NCBI RefSeq assembly: GCF_021462265.1
Contig: NZ_JAJONF010000024.1
Span: 82,282 to 146,281 of the forward strand
DNA length: 64,000 nt
Direction: 5' to 3'
Origin: Streptomyces shenzhenensis
GTDB lineage: Bacteria; Actinomycetota; Actinomycetes; Streptomycetales; Streptomycetaceae
The translations under genes were made by a program, and so were the position numbers. Position 1 is the first letter of the stretch. Every line of letters begins with the position of its first letter. The notes under the pieces were generated by a model that saw only the letters and a program-made list of their open reading frames with translations, made no database searches and was not told the DNA's origin. Positions 1 to 7,047 of this stretch are shown here, in pieces.

Positions 1-988
1 CGTCGGCGTCGTCGTCCTCGGCGTCGTCCTCGGCATCGGCAACGGCATCGGGGTTACCCGCGTCCTTCGCCTCAGCGGCCTCCACCGTCTCCGCGGCCTC
101 CACCGTCTCCGCGGCCTCCACCGTCTCCGCGGCCTCCGCGTCGCCGCCGGACTCGGCCTCACCCTCGATGACGCCCGGCTCGACCACCGCCTCCCGGCCC
201 GGCCGCTTCTTCGCGGAGAGCACCATGTACAGCACCGCGAGCAGGAACACGATCAACGCGGTCCAGTCGTTGAGCCGGAGACCGAGAATGTGGTGGGCGT
301 CGTCGACGCGCATGTACTCGATCCAGCCGCGGCCCACACAGTACGCGGCGACGTACAGCGCGAAGGCCCGCCCGTGGCCGAGCTTGAAGCGGCGGTCCGC
401 CCAGATGACCAGGAAGCCGACGCCGACACACCACAGCGACTCGTAGAGGAAGGTCGGGTGGTAGTAGCCCGGGATCCGGCCGCCCTCGGAGGAGGTGATG
501 TGCAGGGCCCACGGCACATGGGTCTCGCGGCCGTACAGCTCCTGGTTGAACCAGTTGCCCCAGCGGCCGATCGCCTGGGCGAAGGCGATGCCGGGAGCGA
601 TGGCGTCGGCGTAGGCCGGTAGCGGGATACCCCGGCGCCGGCACCCGATCCACGCGCCCACCGCACCCAGCGCGATCGCGCCCCAGATGCCGAGACCGCC
701 CTGCCAGACCTTGAACGCGTCGACCCAGTCACGGCCCGCGCTGAAGTACAGCTCGTAGTCCGTGATCACGTGGTACAGACGCCCGCCGACCAGGCCGAAC
801 GGTACGGCCCAGACCGCGATGTCGGCCACGGTGCCGGCCCGCCCGCCCCGGGCGGTCCAGCGCTTGTTTCCGAGCCAGACGGCTACGAAGACACCGATGA
901 TGATGCAGAACGCGTAGCCACGCAGCGGAATGGGTCCGAGGTGGATCACTCCGCGCGACGGGCTGGGAATGTAGGCAATCTCTTCCAT
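1..988 (-). CDS. lgt: Prolipoprotein diacylglyceryl transferase, 3' end outside window
   Basis: Lgt transfers diacylglycerol from phosphatidylglycerol to the lipobox cysteine of prolipoproteins at the cytoplasmic membrane. The ATG at 988 opens a frame that runs off the left edge, so the C-terminus is missing here. Several hydrophobic segments are visible, together with the Lgt hallmark GRWGNWFNQE and an upstream RLYHVITD segment with conserved R and H. After the last membrane helix the protein continues into a long acidic Ala/Glu/Asp tail encoded by 18-nt tandem repeats. Such variable acidic tails are usual in streptomycete Lgt. It is the last gene of the minus-strand trp-region series, 94 nt after a DsbA-like gene. 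lspA, the next enzyme of lipoprotein maturation, lies at 39505-40116. Identity is secure; only the end is unseen. Confidence 0.95.
   Translation of the reverse strand, partial: MEEIAYIPSPSRGVIHLGPIPLRGYAFCIIIGVFVAVWLGNKRWTARGGRAGTVADIAVWAVPFGLVGGRLYHVITDYELYFSAGRDWVDAFKVWQGGLGIWGAIALGAVGAWIGCRRRGIPLPAYADAIAPGIAFAQAIGRWGNWFNQELYGRETHVPWALHITSSEGGRIPGYYHPTFLYESLWCVGVGFLVIWADRRFKLGHGRAFALYVAAYCVGRGWIEYMRVDDAHHILGLRLNDWTALIVFLLAVLYMVLSAKKRPGREAVVEPGVIEGEAESGGDAEAAETVEAAETVEAAETVEAAEAKDAGNPDAVADAEDDAEDDDAD
75..128. repeat. Three perfect 18-bp tandem repeats in the lgt tail
   Basis: Three identical copies of an 18-bp unit (75-92, 93-110, 111-128) are followed by a partial fourth. On the minus strand they encode repeated AETVEA hexapeptides in the acidic cytoplasmic tail of Lgt. 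The unit is a multiple of three, so copy-number change keeps the frame open. Confidence 0.9.
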
Positions 989-1082
989 GGCAGGGTCGAC
1001 GCTACCGTGCCGGGCCGGGCCGACGGCAACCAGCCCGGCTACGGCTCCATAACGGGGGCGTGAGAAACGCTTACCCCCCTCT

Positions 1083-1859
1083 CTACCGCTTGTTCGCGTC
1101 CTCGACCAGCTGCTTCAGCTTGGCCGGGGTCATGGTCTGGTCCTGGTAGATGTTCTTGCCGTCGAGCAGGACGGTCGGCGTGCCGTTGAACTTCGCCGCC
1201 TGGAAGGCCTGGTTGGATTTCGCGACCCAGGAGTTGTGCGTGCCGTCCTTGACGCACTTCTGGAACGCCGGCGTGTTCAGCCCCTGCACCTGCCCGGCCA
1301 GCTCGATCAGCTTGTCGTTGTTCGCGAACGCGTCGTCCGTTTCCTTCGGCTGGTTCTCGTACAGCACGTCGTGGAAGTCCCGGAACTTCCCGGCGTCCTG
1401 GGCGCAGGCCGCCGCGTTGGCCGCGTTGCGGGAGCCGCTGCCGCCGAGGTTGCCGTCGATCAGCGTGACCAGGTGGTACTCGACTCTGAGCCGGCCGGTG
1501 TCGGCCAGCTCGTGGAGCGTCGGCCGGTACGCCGTCTCGAAGGCCTGGCAGGCCGGGCAGCGGAAGTCCTCCCAGACGGTGAGCGTCGCCTTGGCGCCGT
1601 CCTTGCCGACCGGGATCGCGAGGCTGTCCTTGCCCTGCGCGCCGGAGGGCGCCACGACCGGGCCCGAGCTCGCACCGCTCTTGTCCTTGCCCGCGTTCGC
1701 GGCGATCACGCCGACCACCGCCGCCAGACCCAGGACACAGACGACGCTCGCGCCCACGATCAGCGCGCGCCGCCGCTTGTCCGCGGCCCGCTGCTTCTCG
1801 CGCTCGGCCGCCAGCCGCTCACGGGCCATCCGCTTTCCGTCACGATTCTTCTCGCTCAC
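1083..1859 (-). CDS. Membrane-anchored DsbA/thioredoxin-like protein (CPAC)
   Basis: About 258 aa. There is a short, very basic Arg/Lys/Glu-rich cytoplasmic N-terminus, one membrane helix (ALIVGASVVCVLGLAAVVGV), a flexible Ser/Gly linker, then an extracytoplasmic DsbA-like thioredoxin domain. The domain carries the redox motif CPAC in the context FRCPACQAFE and a likely cis-Pro loop, GTPTVLLDG. It is expected to oxidise or isomerise exported proteins. The frame stays open up to an ATG at 1940. I prefer the GTG at 1859 because it gives the usual MSEKNRDGKR start, although the G-run in front of it is very close. The same architecture recurs at 31034-31882 with CPIC, so the two are probably paralogues. 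It lies between trpA and lgt on the same strand. Confidence 0.85.
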   Translation of the reverse strand: MSEKNRDGKRMARERLAAEREKQRAADKRRRALIVGASVVCVLGLAAVVGVIAANAGKDKSGASSGPVVAPSGAQGKDSLAIPVGKDGAKATLTVWEDFRCPACQAFETAYRPTLHELADTGRLRVEYHLVTLIDGNLGGSGSRNAANAAACAQDAGKFRDFHDVLYENQPKETDDAFANNDKLIELAGQVQGLNTPAFQKCVKDGTHNSWVAKSNQAFQAAKFNGTPTVLLDGKNIYQDQTMTPAKLKQLVEDANKR

Positions 1860-1981
1860 ACCCCCAGAACGAACCGGGGAGGCGCACCGCGCCTCCCCGG
1901 TCCCAGGTCCACCCGTTCGAGTGACCGAATGTTCTGTCATGCCGGGCGGTGCCCCCTATGGGGCATGCCTGCCCATACGGG

Positions 1982-2800
1982 TCATGCCTGTCCGCGCACG
2001 CCCTTCGCCAGCTCCCCGGCGAGTTCCCGGACGGCCGCCACGCCGGCCGCTTGGTCCGGCGCGTCCAGCATCCGCTTCACGAAGGCCGAACCGACGATCA
2101 CACCGTCGGCGAAGCCGGCGACCTCGGCGGCCTGGGCCGCGTCGGAGACTCCGAGGCCGACGCAGACGGGCAGCTCGGTGCCGGTGGCCCGGGTGCGCTC
2201 GACCAGGTTCTGGGCCTGCGTGCCGACCGATGCGCGGGTACCGGTGACGCCCATCAGCGAGGCCGCGTAGACGAACCCGCTGCCCGCCGCGGTGATCTTC
2301 GCGAGCCGCTCGTCCTTGCTGCTCGGCGCCACGACGAAGACCGTCGCGAGGCCGTGCTTCTCGGCGTGCTCCCGCCACAGGGCCGACTCCTGGACCGGCA
2401 GGTCGGGCAGGATGCAGCCCGCGCCGCCCGCCTCGGCGAGCTCCGCGGTGAAGCGCTCGACGCCGTAGCGGTCGATGGGGTTCCAGTACGTCATGACGAG
2501 GATCGGCTTGCCGGTGGCCGCGGAGGCCTCCTTGACCGTGCGCATGACGTCCGCGATCTTCACACCGCCGCGCAGGGCGATGTCGTCGGCGGTCTGGATG
2601 ACCGGACCGTCCAGGACCGGGTCGCTGTGCGGCAGCCCGACCTCGACGACGTCCGCGCCGCCGTCCAGCACGGCCTTGATCGCCTCGATGCCGCCGTCCA
2701 CGGTCGGGAACCCGGCCGGGAGATAGGCGATGAGCGCGGACCGGCCTTCGGCCTTGGCACCGGCGAGGGCGTCGTCCAGCGCCCGAATGTTCCCGCTCAC
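1982..2800 (-). CDS. trpA: Tryptophan synthase alpha subunit
   Basis: TrpA cleaves indole-3-glycerol phosphate to indole and glyceraldehyde 3-phosphate, and channels indole to TrpB in the alpha2-beta2 complex. The 272-aa TIM barrel has normal length. The catalytic pair is visible as Glu53 (DVVEVGLPHSDP) and Asp64 (VLDGP). The phosphate-binding end, GLGVSDAAQ and DGVIVGSAFV, is intact. Its ATG overlaps the trpB stop by 4 nt (ATGA, 2797-2800), so it is translationally coupled to trpB. It is the last trp gene of the trpC-trpM-trpB-trpA group. Confidence 0.98.
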   Translation of the reverse strand: MSGNIRALDDALAGAKAEGRSALIAYLPAGFPTVDGGIEAIKAVLDGGADVVEVGLPHSDPVLDGPVIQTADDIALRGGVKIADVMRTVKEASAATGKPILVMTYWNPIDRYGVERFTAELAEAGGAGCILPDLPVQESALWREHAEKHGLATVFVVAPSSKDERLAKITAAGSGFVYAASLMGVTGTRASVGTQAQNLVERTRATGTELPVCVGLGVSDAAQAAEVAGFADGVIVGSAFVKRMLDAPDQAAGVAAVRELAGELAKGVRGQA

Positions 2801-4080
2801 TTGGCGTCCCCCTCGATCTCGGCGGTGGCGGTGGCGTCGGCGGCGACCTCGGCGTCGGGGTCGTACAGCCCGAAGTAGCGCGCGGCGGTGTCCATGTCCT
2901 TGTCGCCACGGCCGGACAGGTTGACGACGATCAGCCCGTCCTTGCCGAGCTCCCTGCCGACCTCCAGGGCGCCGGCGAGGGCATGGGCGCTCTCGATGGC
3001 CGGGATGATGCCCTCGGTACGGGAGAGCAGGCTCAGGGCCTGCATGGCCGCGTCGTCGGTGACCGCACGGTACTCGCCGCGGCCGGAGTCCTTGAGGTAG
3101 GAGTGCTCGGGGCCGATGCCCGGGTAGTCCAGACCGGCCGAGATCGAGTACGGCTCGGTGATCTGGCCCTCGTCGTCCTGGAGCACGTAGGACCGGGAGC
3201 CGTGCAGGATGCCGGGCTCGCCGGCGGTGAGGGTGGCCGCGTGCTCGCCGGTCTCCACGCCGTGGCCCGCGGGCTCGCAGCCGATGAGGCGGACGCCCTC
3301 GTCGGGGATGAAGGCGTGGAAGAGGCCGATGGCGTTGGAGCCGCCGCCGACGCAGGCGACGGCCGCGTCGGGGAGCCGGCCGGCCCGCTCCAGGAGCTGG
3401 CGGCGGGCCTCGACGCCGATGACCCGGTGGAAGTCGCGGACCATCGCCGGGAAGGGGTGCGGGCCGGCGACCGTGCCGAAGAGGTAATGGGTGTGGTCGA
3501 CGTTGGCCACCCAGTCGCGGAACGCCTCGTTGATCGCGTCCTTGAGGGTGCGGCTGCCGGACTTCACGGCGATGACCTCGGCGCCGAGGATGCGCATCCG
3601 GGCCACGTTCAGGGCCTGGCGCCTGGTGTCGATCTCGCCCATGTAGATCGTGCAGTCGAGGCCGAACAGCGCACAGGCGGTGGCCGTCGCCACGCCGTGC
3701 TGTCCGGCGCCGGTCTCCGCGATCACCCGGGTCTTGCCCATGCGCTTGGTGAGCAGGGCCTGGCCGAGCACGTTGTTGATCTTGTGCGAGCCGGTGTGGT
3801 TGAGGTCCTCGCGCTTGAGGAAGACGCGGGCGCCGCCGGCGTGTTCCGCGAAGCGGGGGACCTCGGTGAGGGCGCTGGGGCGGCCGGTGTAGTTGACCAT
3901 CAGGTCGTCGAGTTCGCGGGCGAACTCGGGGTCGTGCTTGGCCTTGTCGTACTCGACGGCGACCTCGTCCACGGCGGCGACGAGGGCTTCGGGGATGAAC
4001 TTGCCGCCGAAGGCGCCAAAATAGCCCTCGGGGGAGGGCACCTGGCCTTCGGGGTCAGGGAAGAAGAAATCGCTGGGCAT
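2797..4080 (-). CDS. trpB: Tryptophan synthase beta subunit
   Basis: TrpB condenses indole with L-serine to L-tryptophan using PLP. It is 427 aa. The PLP lysine is K100 in NHTGSHKINN, and the phosphate-binding loop is VGGGSNAIG. The N-terminus matches TrpB1-type enzymes (YFGAFGGKFIPE). The short Ala/Glu-rich C-terminal tail is typical of streptomycetes. The ATG at 4080 has a GAGG Shine-Dalgarno 7 nt upstream. It follows the small gene trpM by 69 nt and is coupled to trpA by an ATGA overlap. Confidence 0.98.
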   Translation of the reverse strand: MPSDFFFPDPEGQVPSPEGYFGAFGGKFIPEALVAAVDEVAVEYDKAKHDPEFARELDDLMVNYTGRPSALTEVPRFAEHAGGARVFLKREDLNHTGSHKINNVLGQALLTKRMGKTRVIAETGAGQHGVATATACALFGLDCTIYMGEIDTRRQALNVARMRILGAEVIAVKSGSRTLKDAINEAFRDWVANVDHTHYLFGTVAGPHPFPAMVRDFHRVIGVEARRQLLERAGRLPDAAVACVGGGSNAIGLFHAFIPDEGVRLIGCEPAGHGVETGEHAATLTAGEPGILHGSRSYVLQDDEGQITEPYSISAGLDYPGIGPEHSYLKDSGRGEYRAVTDDAAMQALSLLSRTEGIIPAIESAHALAGALEVGRELGKDGLIVVNLSGRGDKDMDTAARYFGLYDPDAEVAADATATAEIEGDAK

Positions 4081-4149
4081 GCAGAAACCTCACGGTGAGT
4101 GCCGATGAAAAACACTGTTCGCCGTGGGGGCGGAGCCTGGTGTACGACC

Positions 4150-4344
4150 TCAGGCCGTGTGTGGCTGGTCGCGCAGTTCCCCGCGCCCCTTTGGGGCGCG
4201 CTGCCATCGACGTCCGTTCACCTGGCCGGGCTCGTCTCCGATGACATAACGCACCCGACGACCGTGGACACGCCTCGCCGGGGCTCGGCAGCCCCGGGGG
4301 CGGCAGCCGCGCGCGAGACGGGCGTACCGGTCCACGGTCGTCAT
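4150..4344 (-). CDS. trpM: Small tryptophan-locus protein TrpM (formerly TrpX)
   Basis: This is a 64-aa, strongly basic protein (start MTTVDRYARLARGC) between trpC and trpB. The position and sequence match the streptomycete gene first called trpX and later trpM, reported in S. coelicolor to modulate tryptophan biosynthesis and differentiation. That identification is from memory. The protein is Arg-rich with CRPRGC and RRVRYVIGDEPGQVNG stretches and has no recognisable domain. An in-frame ATG at 4356 would add four residues, and neither start has a convincing Shine-Dalgarno. About the last 17 residues are encoded by a Streptomyces interspersed repeat (4160-4200), so the C-terminus may be lineage-specific. 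It lies 33 nt after trpC. Confidence 0.75.
   Translation of the reverse strand: MTTVDRYARLARGCRPRGCRAPARRVHGRRVRYVIGDEPGQVNGRRWQRAPKGRGELRDQPHTA
4160..4200. repeat. Streptomyces interspersed repeat, copy 1, inside trpM
   Basis: The core GCGCAGTTCCCCGCGCCCCT occupies 4171-4190. It is flanked by GTGGCTGGTC on one side and GGGGCGCG on the other. CGCGCCCC (4182-4189) and GGGGCGCG (4193-4200) form a hairpin with a TTT loop. An exact inverted copy of the core lies at 6264-6283, and one-mismatch copies lie at 20238-20257 and 44885-44904. The element overlaps the 3' coding end of trpM. Confidence 0.85.
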
Positions 4345-4377
4345 GGTGGGAGTCATCGGGGTCAGCCTACCGGCTGC

Positions 4378-5187
4378 TCAGGGCCTGCCGTGCCGGAGCG
4401 CGGGGTGTTCGCCCGCCGCCACCAGGTCGGCCACCGCCGACTTGGGGTCGCGGCCCGTGACCAGGGACTCGCCGACCAGGACCGCGTCGGCGCCCGCGTT
4501 GGCGTACGCGATCAGGTCGTGCGGGCCGCGGACGCCGGACTCGGCGACCTTGACGATGCGGGCGGGGATCTCGGGGGCGACCCGCTCGAAGGTGGAGCGG
4601 TCGACCTCCAGGGTCTTCAGGTTGCGCGCGTTGACGCCGATCACCTTGGCGCCCGCGTCCACCGCGCGCTCGACCTCGTCCTCGTCGTGGACCTCGACGA
4701 GCGGGGTGAGGCCGATGGACTCGGCGCGCTCGATCAGCGACTCCAGGGCCGGCTGGTCGAGGGCGGCGACGATCAGCAGCGCGAGGTCGGCGCCGTACGC
4801 GCGCGCCTCCCACAGCTGGTACGACGTGACGATGAAGTCCTTGCGCAGCACCGGGATGTCCACCCGGGCCCGGACCGCCTCCAGGTCGGCCAGCGAGCCG
4901 CCGAAGCGGCGCTGCTCGGTCAGGACCGAGATGACGGCCGCGCCGCCCGCCTCGTAGTCCGCGGCGAGCCCGGCCGGGTCCGCGATCGCGGCCAGCGCGC
5001 CCTTGGACGGGCTGGAGCGCTTCACCTCGCAGATGACCTTGACGCCCTCACCGCGCAGCGCGGCCACGCCGTCCTTGGCGGCCGGGGCCTTCGCCGCGCG
5101 CTCCTTGAGCTCGTCGAGGCTGACGCGCGCCTGCCGCTCCGCGAGGTCGGCACGGACTCCGTCGATGATCTCGTCGAGCACACTCAC
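4378..5187 (-). CDS. trpC: Indole-3-glycerol-phosphate synthase
   Basis: TrpC converts CdRP to indole-3-glycerol phosphate with decarboxylation and ring closure. It is a 269-aa TIM barrel. Diagnostic motifs are EVKRSSPSKG, LRKDFIV, IGVNARNLKT, VAESGV and DAVLVGESL. The start is the GTG at 5187, preceded by GGAAGGGGA. No separate trpF is fused to it or located nearby; PriA at 11296-12021 should supply that step. The GTG overlaps the stop of a possible 21-codon leader ORF by 4 nt. Confidence 0.97.
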   Translation of the reverse strand: MSVLDEIIDGVRADLAERQARVSLDELKERAAKAPAAKDGVAALRGEGVKVICEVKRSSPSKGALAAIADPAGLAADYEAGGAAVISVLTEQRRFGGSLADLEAVRARVDIPVLRKDFIVTSYQLWEARAYGADLALLIVAALDQPALESLIERAESIGLTPLVEVHDEDEVERAVDAGAKVIGVNARNLKTLEVDRSTFERVAPEIPARIVKVAESGVRGPHDLIAYANAGADAVLVGESLVTGRDPKSAVADLVAAGEHPALRHGRP

Positions 5188-5249
5188 GCGAGCGGTCCCC
5201 TTCCGGTTCCGGACGGTTCTTCCAGACGGGTGTCAAAACCCATGGTCAT
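5184..5249 (-). CDS. Possible 21-aa leader ORF overlapping trpC
   Basis: From the ATG at 5249 (or 5243) a short frame reads MTMGFDTRLEE and ends in PLA. Its TGA overlaps the trpC GTG as GTGA. It has no Trp codons, so it is not a classical attenuator peptide, but the overlap geometry is that of translational coupling. A -10-like TACCAT (minus strand, 5259-5254) lies just upstream, so the ATG could be near the mRNA 5' end. I cannot exclude that this is simply an open stretch in a GC-rich leader. Confidence 0.3.
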   Translation of the reverse strand: MTMGFDTRLEEPSGTGRGPLA

Positions 5250-5326
5250 ATCGATGGTATCCGCAGGACGGCACCGGCCCCGCATCCAGCCGACGCCGGT
5301 CCCACTACCTGGACATTCACAGTTGA

Positions 5327-5776
5327 TCAAGGATGCAACCAGCCACCGAGGGGCAGGTTCCGGACAACGGTGAAGACCAGCAGCAGTACGCCCAGGCTCC
5401 ACATCTGCGCCGGCCTGAGCTCGATCCGGACCGGCCGGCCGCGCACCGCGCGCATCACCCAGACGGTCCACACCACGGCGAAGCCCGCATAGGCGAGCAC
5501 GCCCATCGCGTTGTCCCGCAGCGCGGCCAGGAAGTCGCCGTGGATGAACGCGTGGGCGCTGCGCAGGCCGCCGCAGCCGGGGCAGTACAGGCCGGTGAGC
5601 CGGTACAGCGGGCAGACCGGATAGTGGCCGGGCTGGTTGGGATCGACGGCGCCGACGTAGGCGAAGGCTCCGACGACGGCGCCCAGCACGGAGACGGGTA
5701 CGGCCAGCCGGCCCCTGAGGGAGGGCATCACCGGCGGGGCGGCTGCGCTGTGGCTGTCGGCGTTCACGCCTCGCAT
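5327..5776 (-). CDS. DUF2752 membrane protein
   Basis: This 149-aa protein has three predicted membrane segments: residues about 25-43 (VPVSVLGAVVGAFAYVGAV), 85-108 and 125-141. The DUF2752 signature CPLYRLTGLYCPGCGGLRS, containing three cysteines, lies after the first helix. The family is small, widespread and without known function. Here it sits between the HGxxPAAW gene and trpC on the same strand, which is recurrent in streptomycetes as far as I recall. The ATG at 5776 has a weak GGGG upstream; the in-frame GTG at 5767 is an alternative. Confidence 0.85.
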   Translation of the reverse strand: MRGVNADSHSAAAPPVMPSLRGRLAVPVSVLGAVVGAFAYVGAVDPNQPGHYPVCPLYRLTGLYCPGCGGLRSAHAFIHGDFLAALRDNAMGVLAYAGFAVVWTVWVMRAVRGRPVRIELRPAQMWSLGVLLLVFTVVRNLPLGGWLHP

Positions 5777-5851
5777 TGTGCCCCGTACGGTCGGCGCACG
5801 CGCGCGAGGGGCGCCCGATGCCTCGGGGCGCCCCTCGGGATGCGGTGCGGA

Positions 5852-6112
5852 TCAGCTCTCGGCGGCAGCCGGTTCGCGAGTGGCGGCGGGGGCGCTGGTG
5901 TACACGAGCGCGCCGCTTTCCTTGGGCTGGCCGAGACCCATAGAGCGCATGATCATGCCGACCACGCCGCCGAGGAGCACGATCACCATGCTGGCCCAGA
6001 AGCCCACCGGCTGCGCCATCACCATGAATGCGCCCGCGGCGCAGAAACCGACGAAGGCGATGATGACGCCGGTCCAGGCGGCCGGGGTGTGACCGTGGTT
6101 GCTGCCCGCCAT
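5852..6112 (-). CDS. HGxxPAAW-family small membrane protein
   Basis: The protein has 86 aa and starts MAGSNHGHTPAAWTG, which contains the HG-TPAAW signature that names this actinobacterial family. Two adjacent membrane helices follow (residues about 14-34 and 37-56), then a Ser/Ala/Glu-rich tail. The ATG at 6112 is supported by GAGGAG 8 nt upstream; the longer open frame extending to 6490 has no coding character. Function is unknown. It is the middle one of three small membrane proteins between trpE and trpC. Confidence 0.85.
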   Translation of the reverse strand: MAGSNHGHTPAAWTGVIIAFVGFCAAGAFMVMAQPVGFWASMVIVLLGGVVGMIMRSMGLGQPKESGALVYTSAPAATREPAAAES

Positions 6113-6250
6113 GACTTGCTCCTCGTTACTGGTACGTGTCGTACGGGCCCGGGCTCGTACGTGTCCTTCCGGATTCTCGTCCTCCATTGTCCCGTACCCG
6201 CCCGCGTGCCGGACGCGGGGGTGGCGTCTGATTCGCCACACCGCCCAGCG

Positions 6251-6295
6251 CCCCGCGCCCCATAGGGGCGCGGGGAACTGCGCGCCCAGCCACAA
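6251..6295. repeat. Streptomyces interspersed repeat, copy 2, with perfect hairpin
   Basis: CCCCGCGCCCC (6251-6261) and GGGGCGCGGGG (6265-6275) form an 11-bp stem with an ATA loop. The right half continues GAACTGCGCG-CCAGCCACA, which matches the trpM copy over about 31 nt in inverted orientation. It fills much of the gap between the Trp-operon membrane protein and the HGxxPAAW gene and could act as a terminator or mRNA-stability element. Confidence 0.85.
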
Positions 6296-6351
6296 CGGCG
6301 CCGCAGCCAACCGACTCGGCCCGCCACCCTTACGGCGCCCCCGGCGAAGCG

Positions 6352-6996
6352 TCACGCGCCGGTAGGGTCCTCGCCCCGGTCCAGCGCCTTCCAGATGTCC
6401 TCGGGCCGGTCGGGATCCACCGGCTTCGGTGCCCGGCGCGGCCGCTGCGCCGCCGTGCCGCGCTCGTAGCGGCCGGACATGGCCGGCCACAGGCCGCCGT
6501 AGCGCAGCGCCAGCAGCCCGGCGACCAGGATGAGCGCACCACCGGCCGCGGCGACGTACGGCCAGCCGGTGTGACTGAGCGCGTCGACCGTGGCGGACGT
6601 GTCCCCGCTGGCCTCGGCCGCCTTCTCGTCGAGCGCGGACCCGTCGGACGCGCCCAGCAGGGCCGCGGCGGCGATGCCGGCGCCGGAGAGTGCGAGCAGC
6701 GCGGAGACCAGGAGGCGGCCGGCCCGGCGGACGGCGAAGACGGCCACGAGCGCGGCGAGGCCCACTATGGCGAGGGCCGCGGGCACGCCCGTGACGTCGC
6801 TGCCCTTGGCGGTCAGCGGGAAGGCGCCACCGGCCACCGTGGCGGTGCCCTCCGCCCAGCGCTGCCTGCTGGACAGCAGGGCCACGGCGGCGCCGAGCGC
6901 GCCGGACAGCAGCGCCACAGCGAGGCTGCGGCGGCCGGACCGGGCGGGCTCGCCGGCTTCGGAACGGGGGTGAGGAACAGCAGTCACGTACTCCAC
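6352..6996 (-). CDS. Trp biosynthesis-associated membrane protein (Trp_oprn_chp family)
   Basis: About 214 aa with four predicted helices (residues about 25-42, 72-88, 94-114, 147-163). It has the family arrangement: an N-terminal helix, the extracytoplasmic SSRQRWAEGTATV and LTAKGSDVTGVPAA segments, two central helices, a fourth helix, then a basic/acidic cytoplasmic tail ending near DIWKALDRGEDP. The family (TIGR02234-like) was named for its constant location in actinobacterial trp operons; its biochemical role is unknown. GTG codons at 6996 and 6987 are both possible starts. It lies 51 nt downstream of trpE on the same strand and is probably cotranscribed with it. Confidence 0.88.
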   Translation of the reverse strand: MEYVTAVPHPRSEAGEPARSGRRSLAVALLSGALGAAVALLSSRQRWAEGTATVAGGAFPLTAKGSDVTGVPAALAIVGLAALVAVFAVRRAGRLLVSALLALSGAGIAAAALLGASDGSALDEKAAEASGDTSATVDALSHTGWPYVAAAGGALILVAGLLALRYGGLWPAMSGRYERGTAAQRPRRAPKPVDPDRPEDIWKALDRGEDPTGA

Positions 6997-7047
6997 TATC
7001 GCCTGAACCCGTGGCGAACGGTCACCCGGGGTCGGGTGAGAAGCGCC

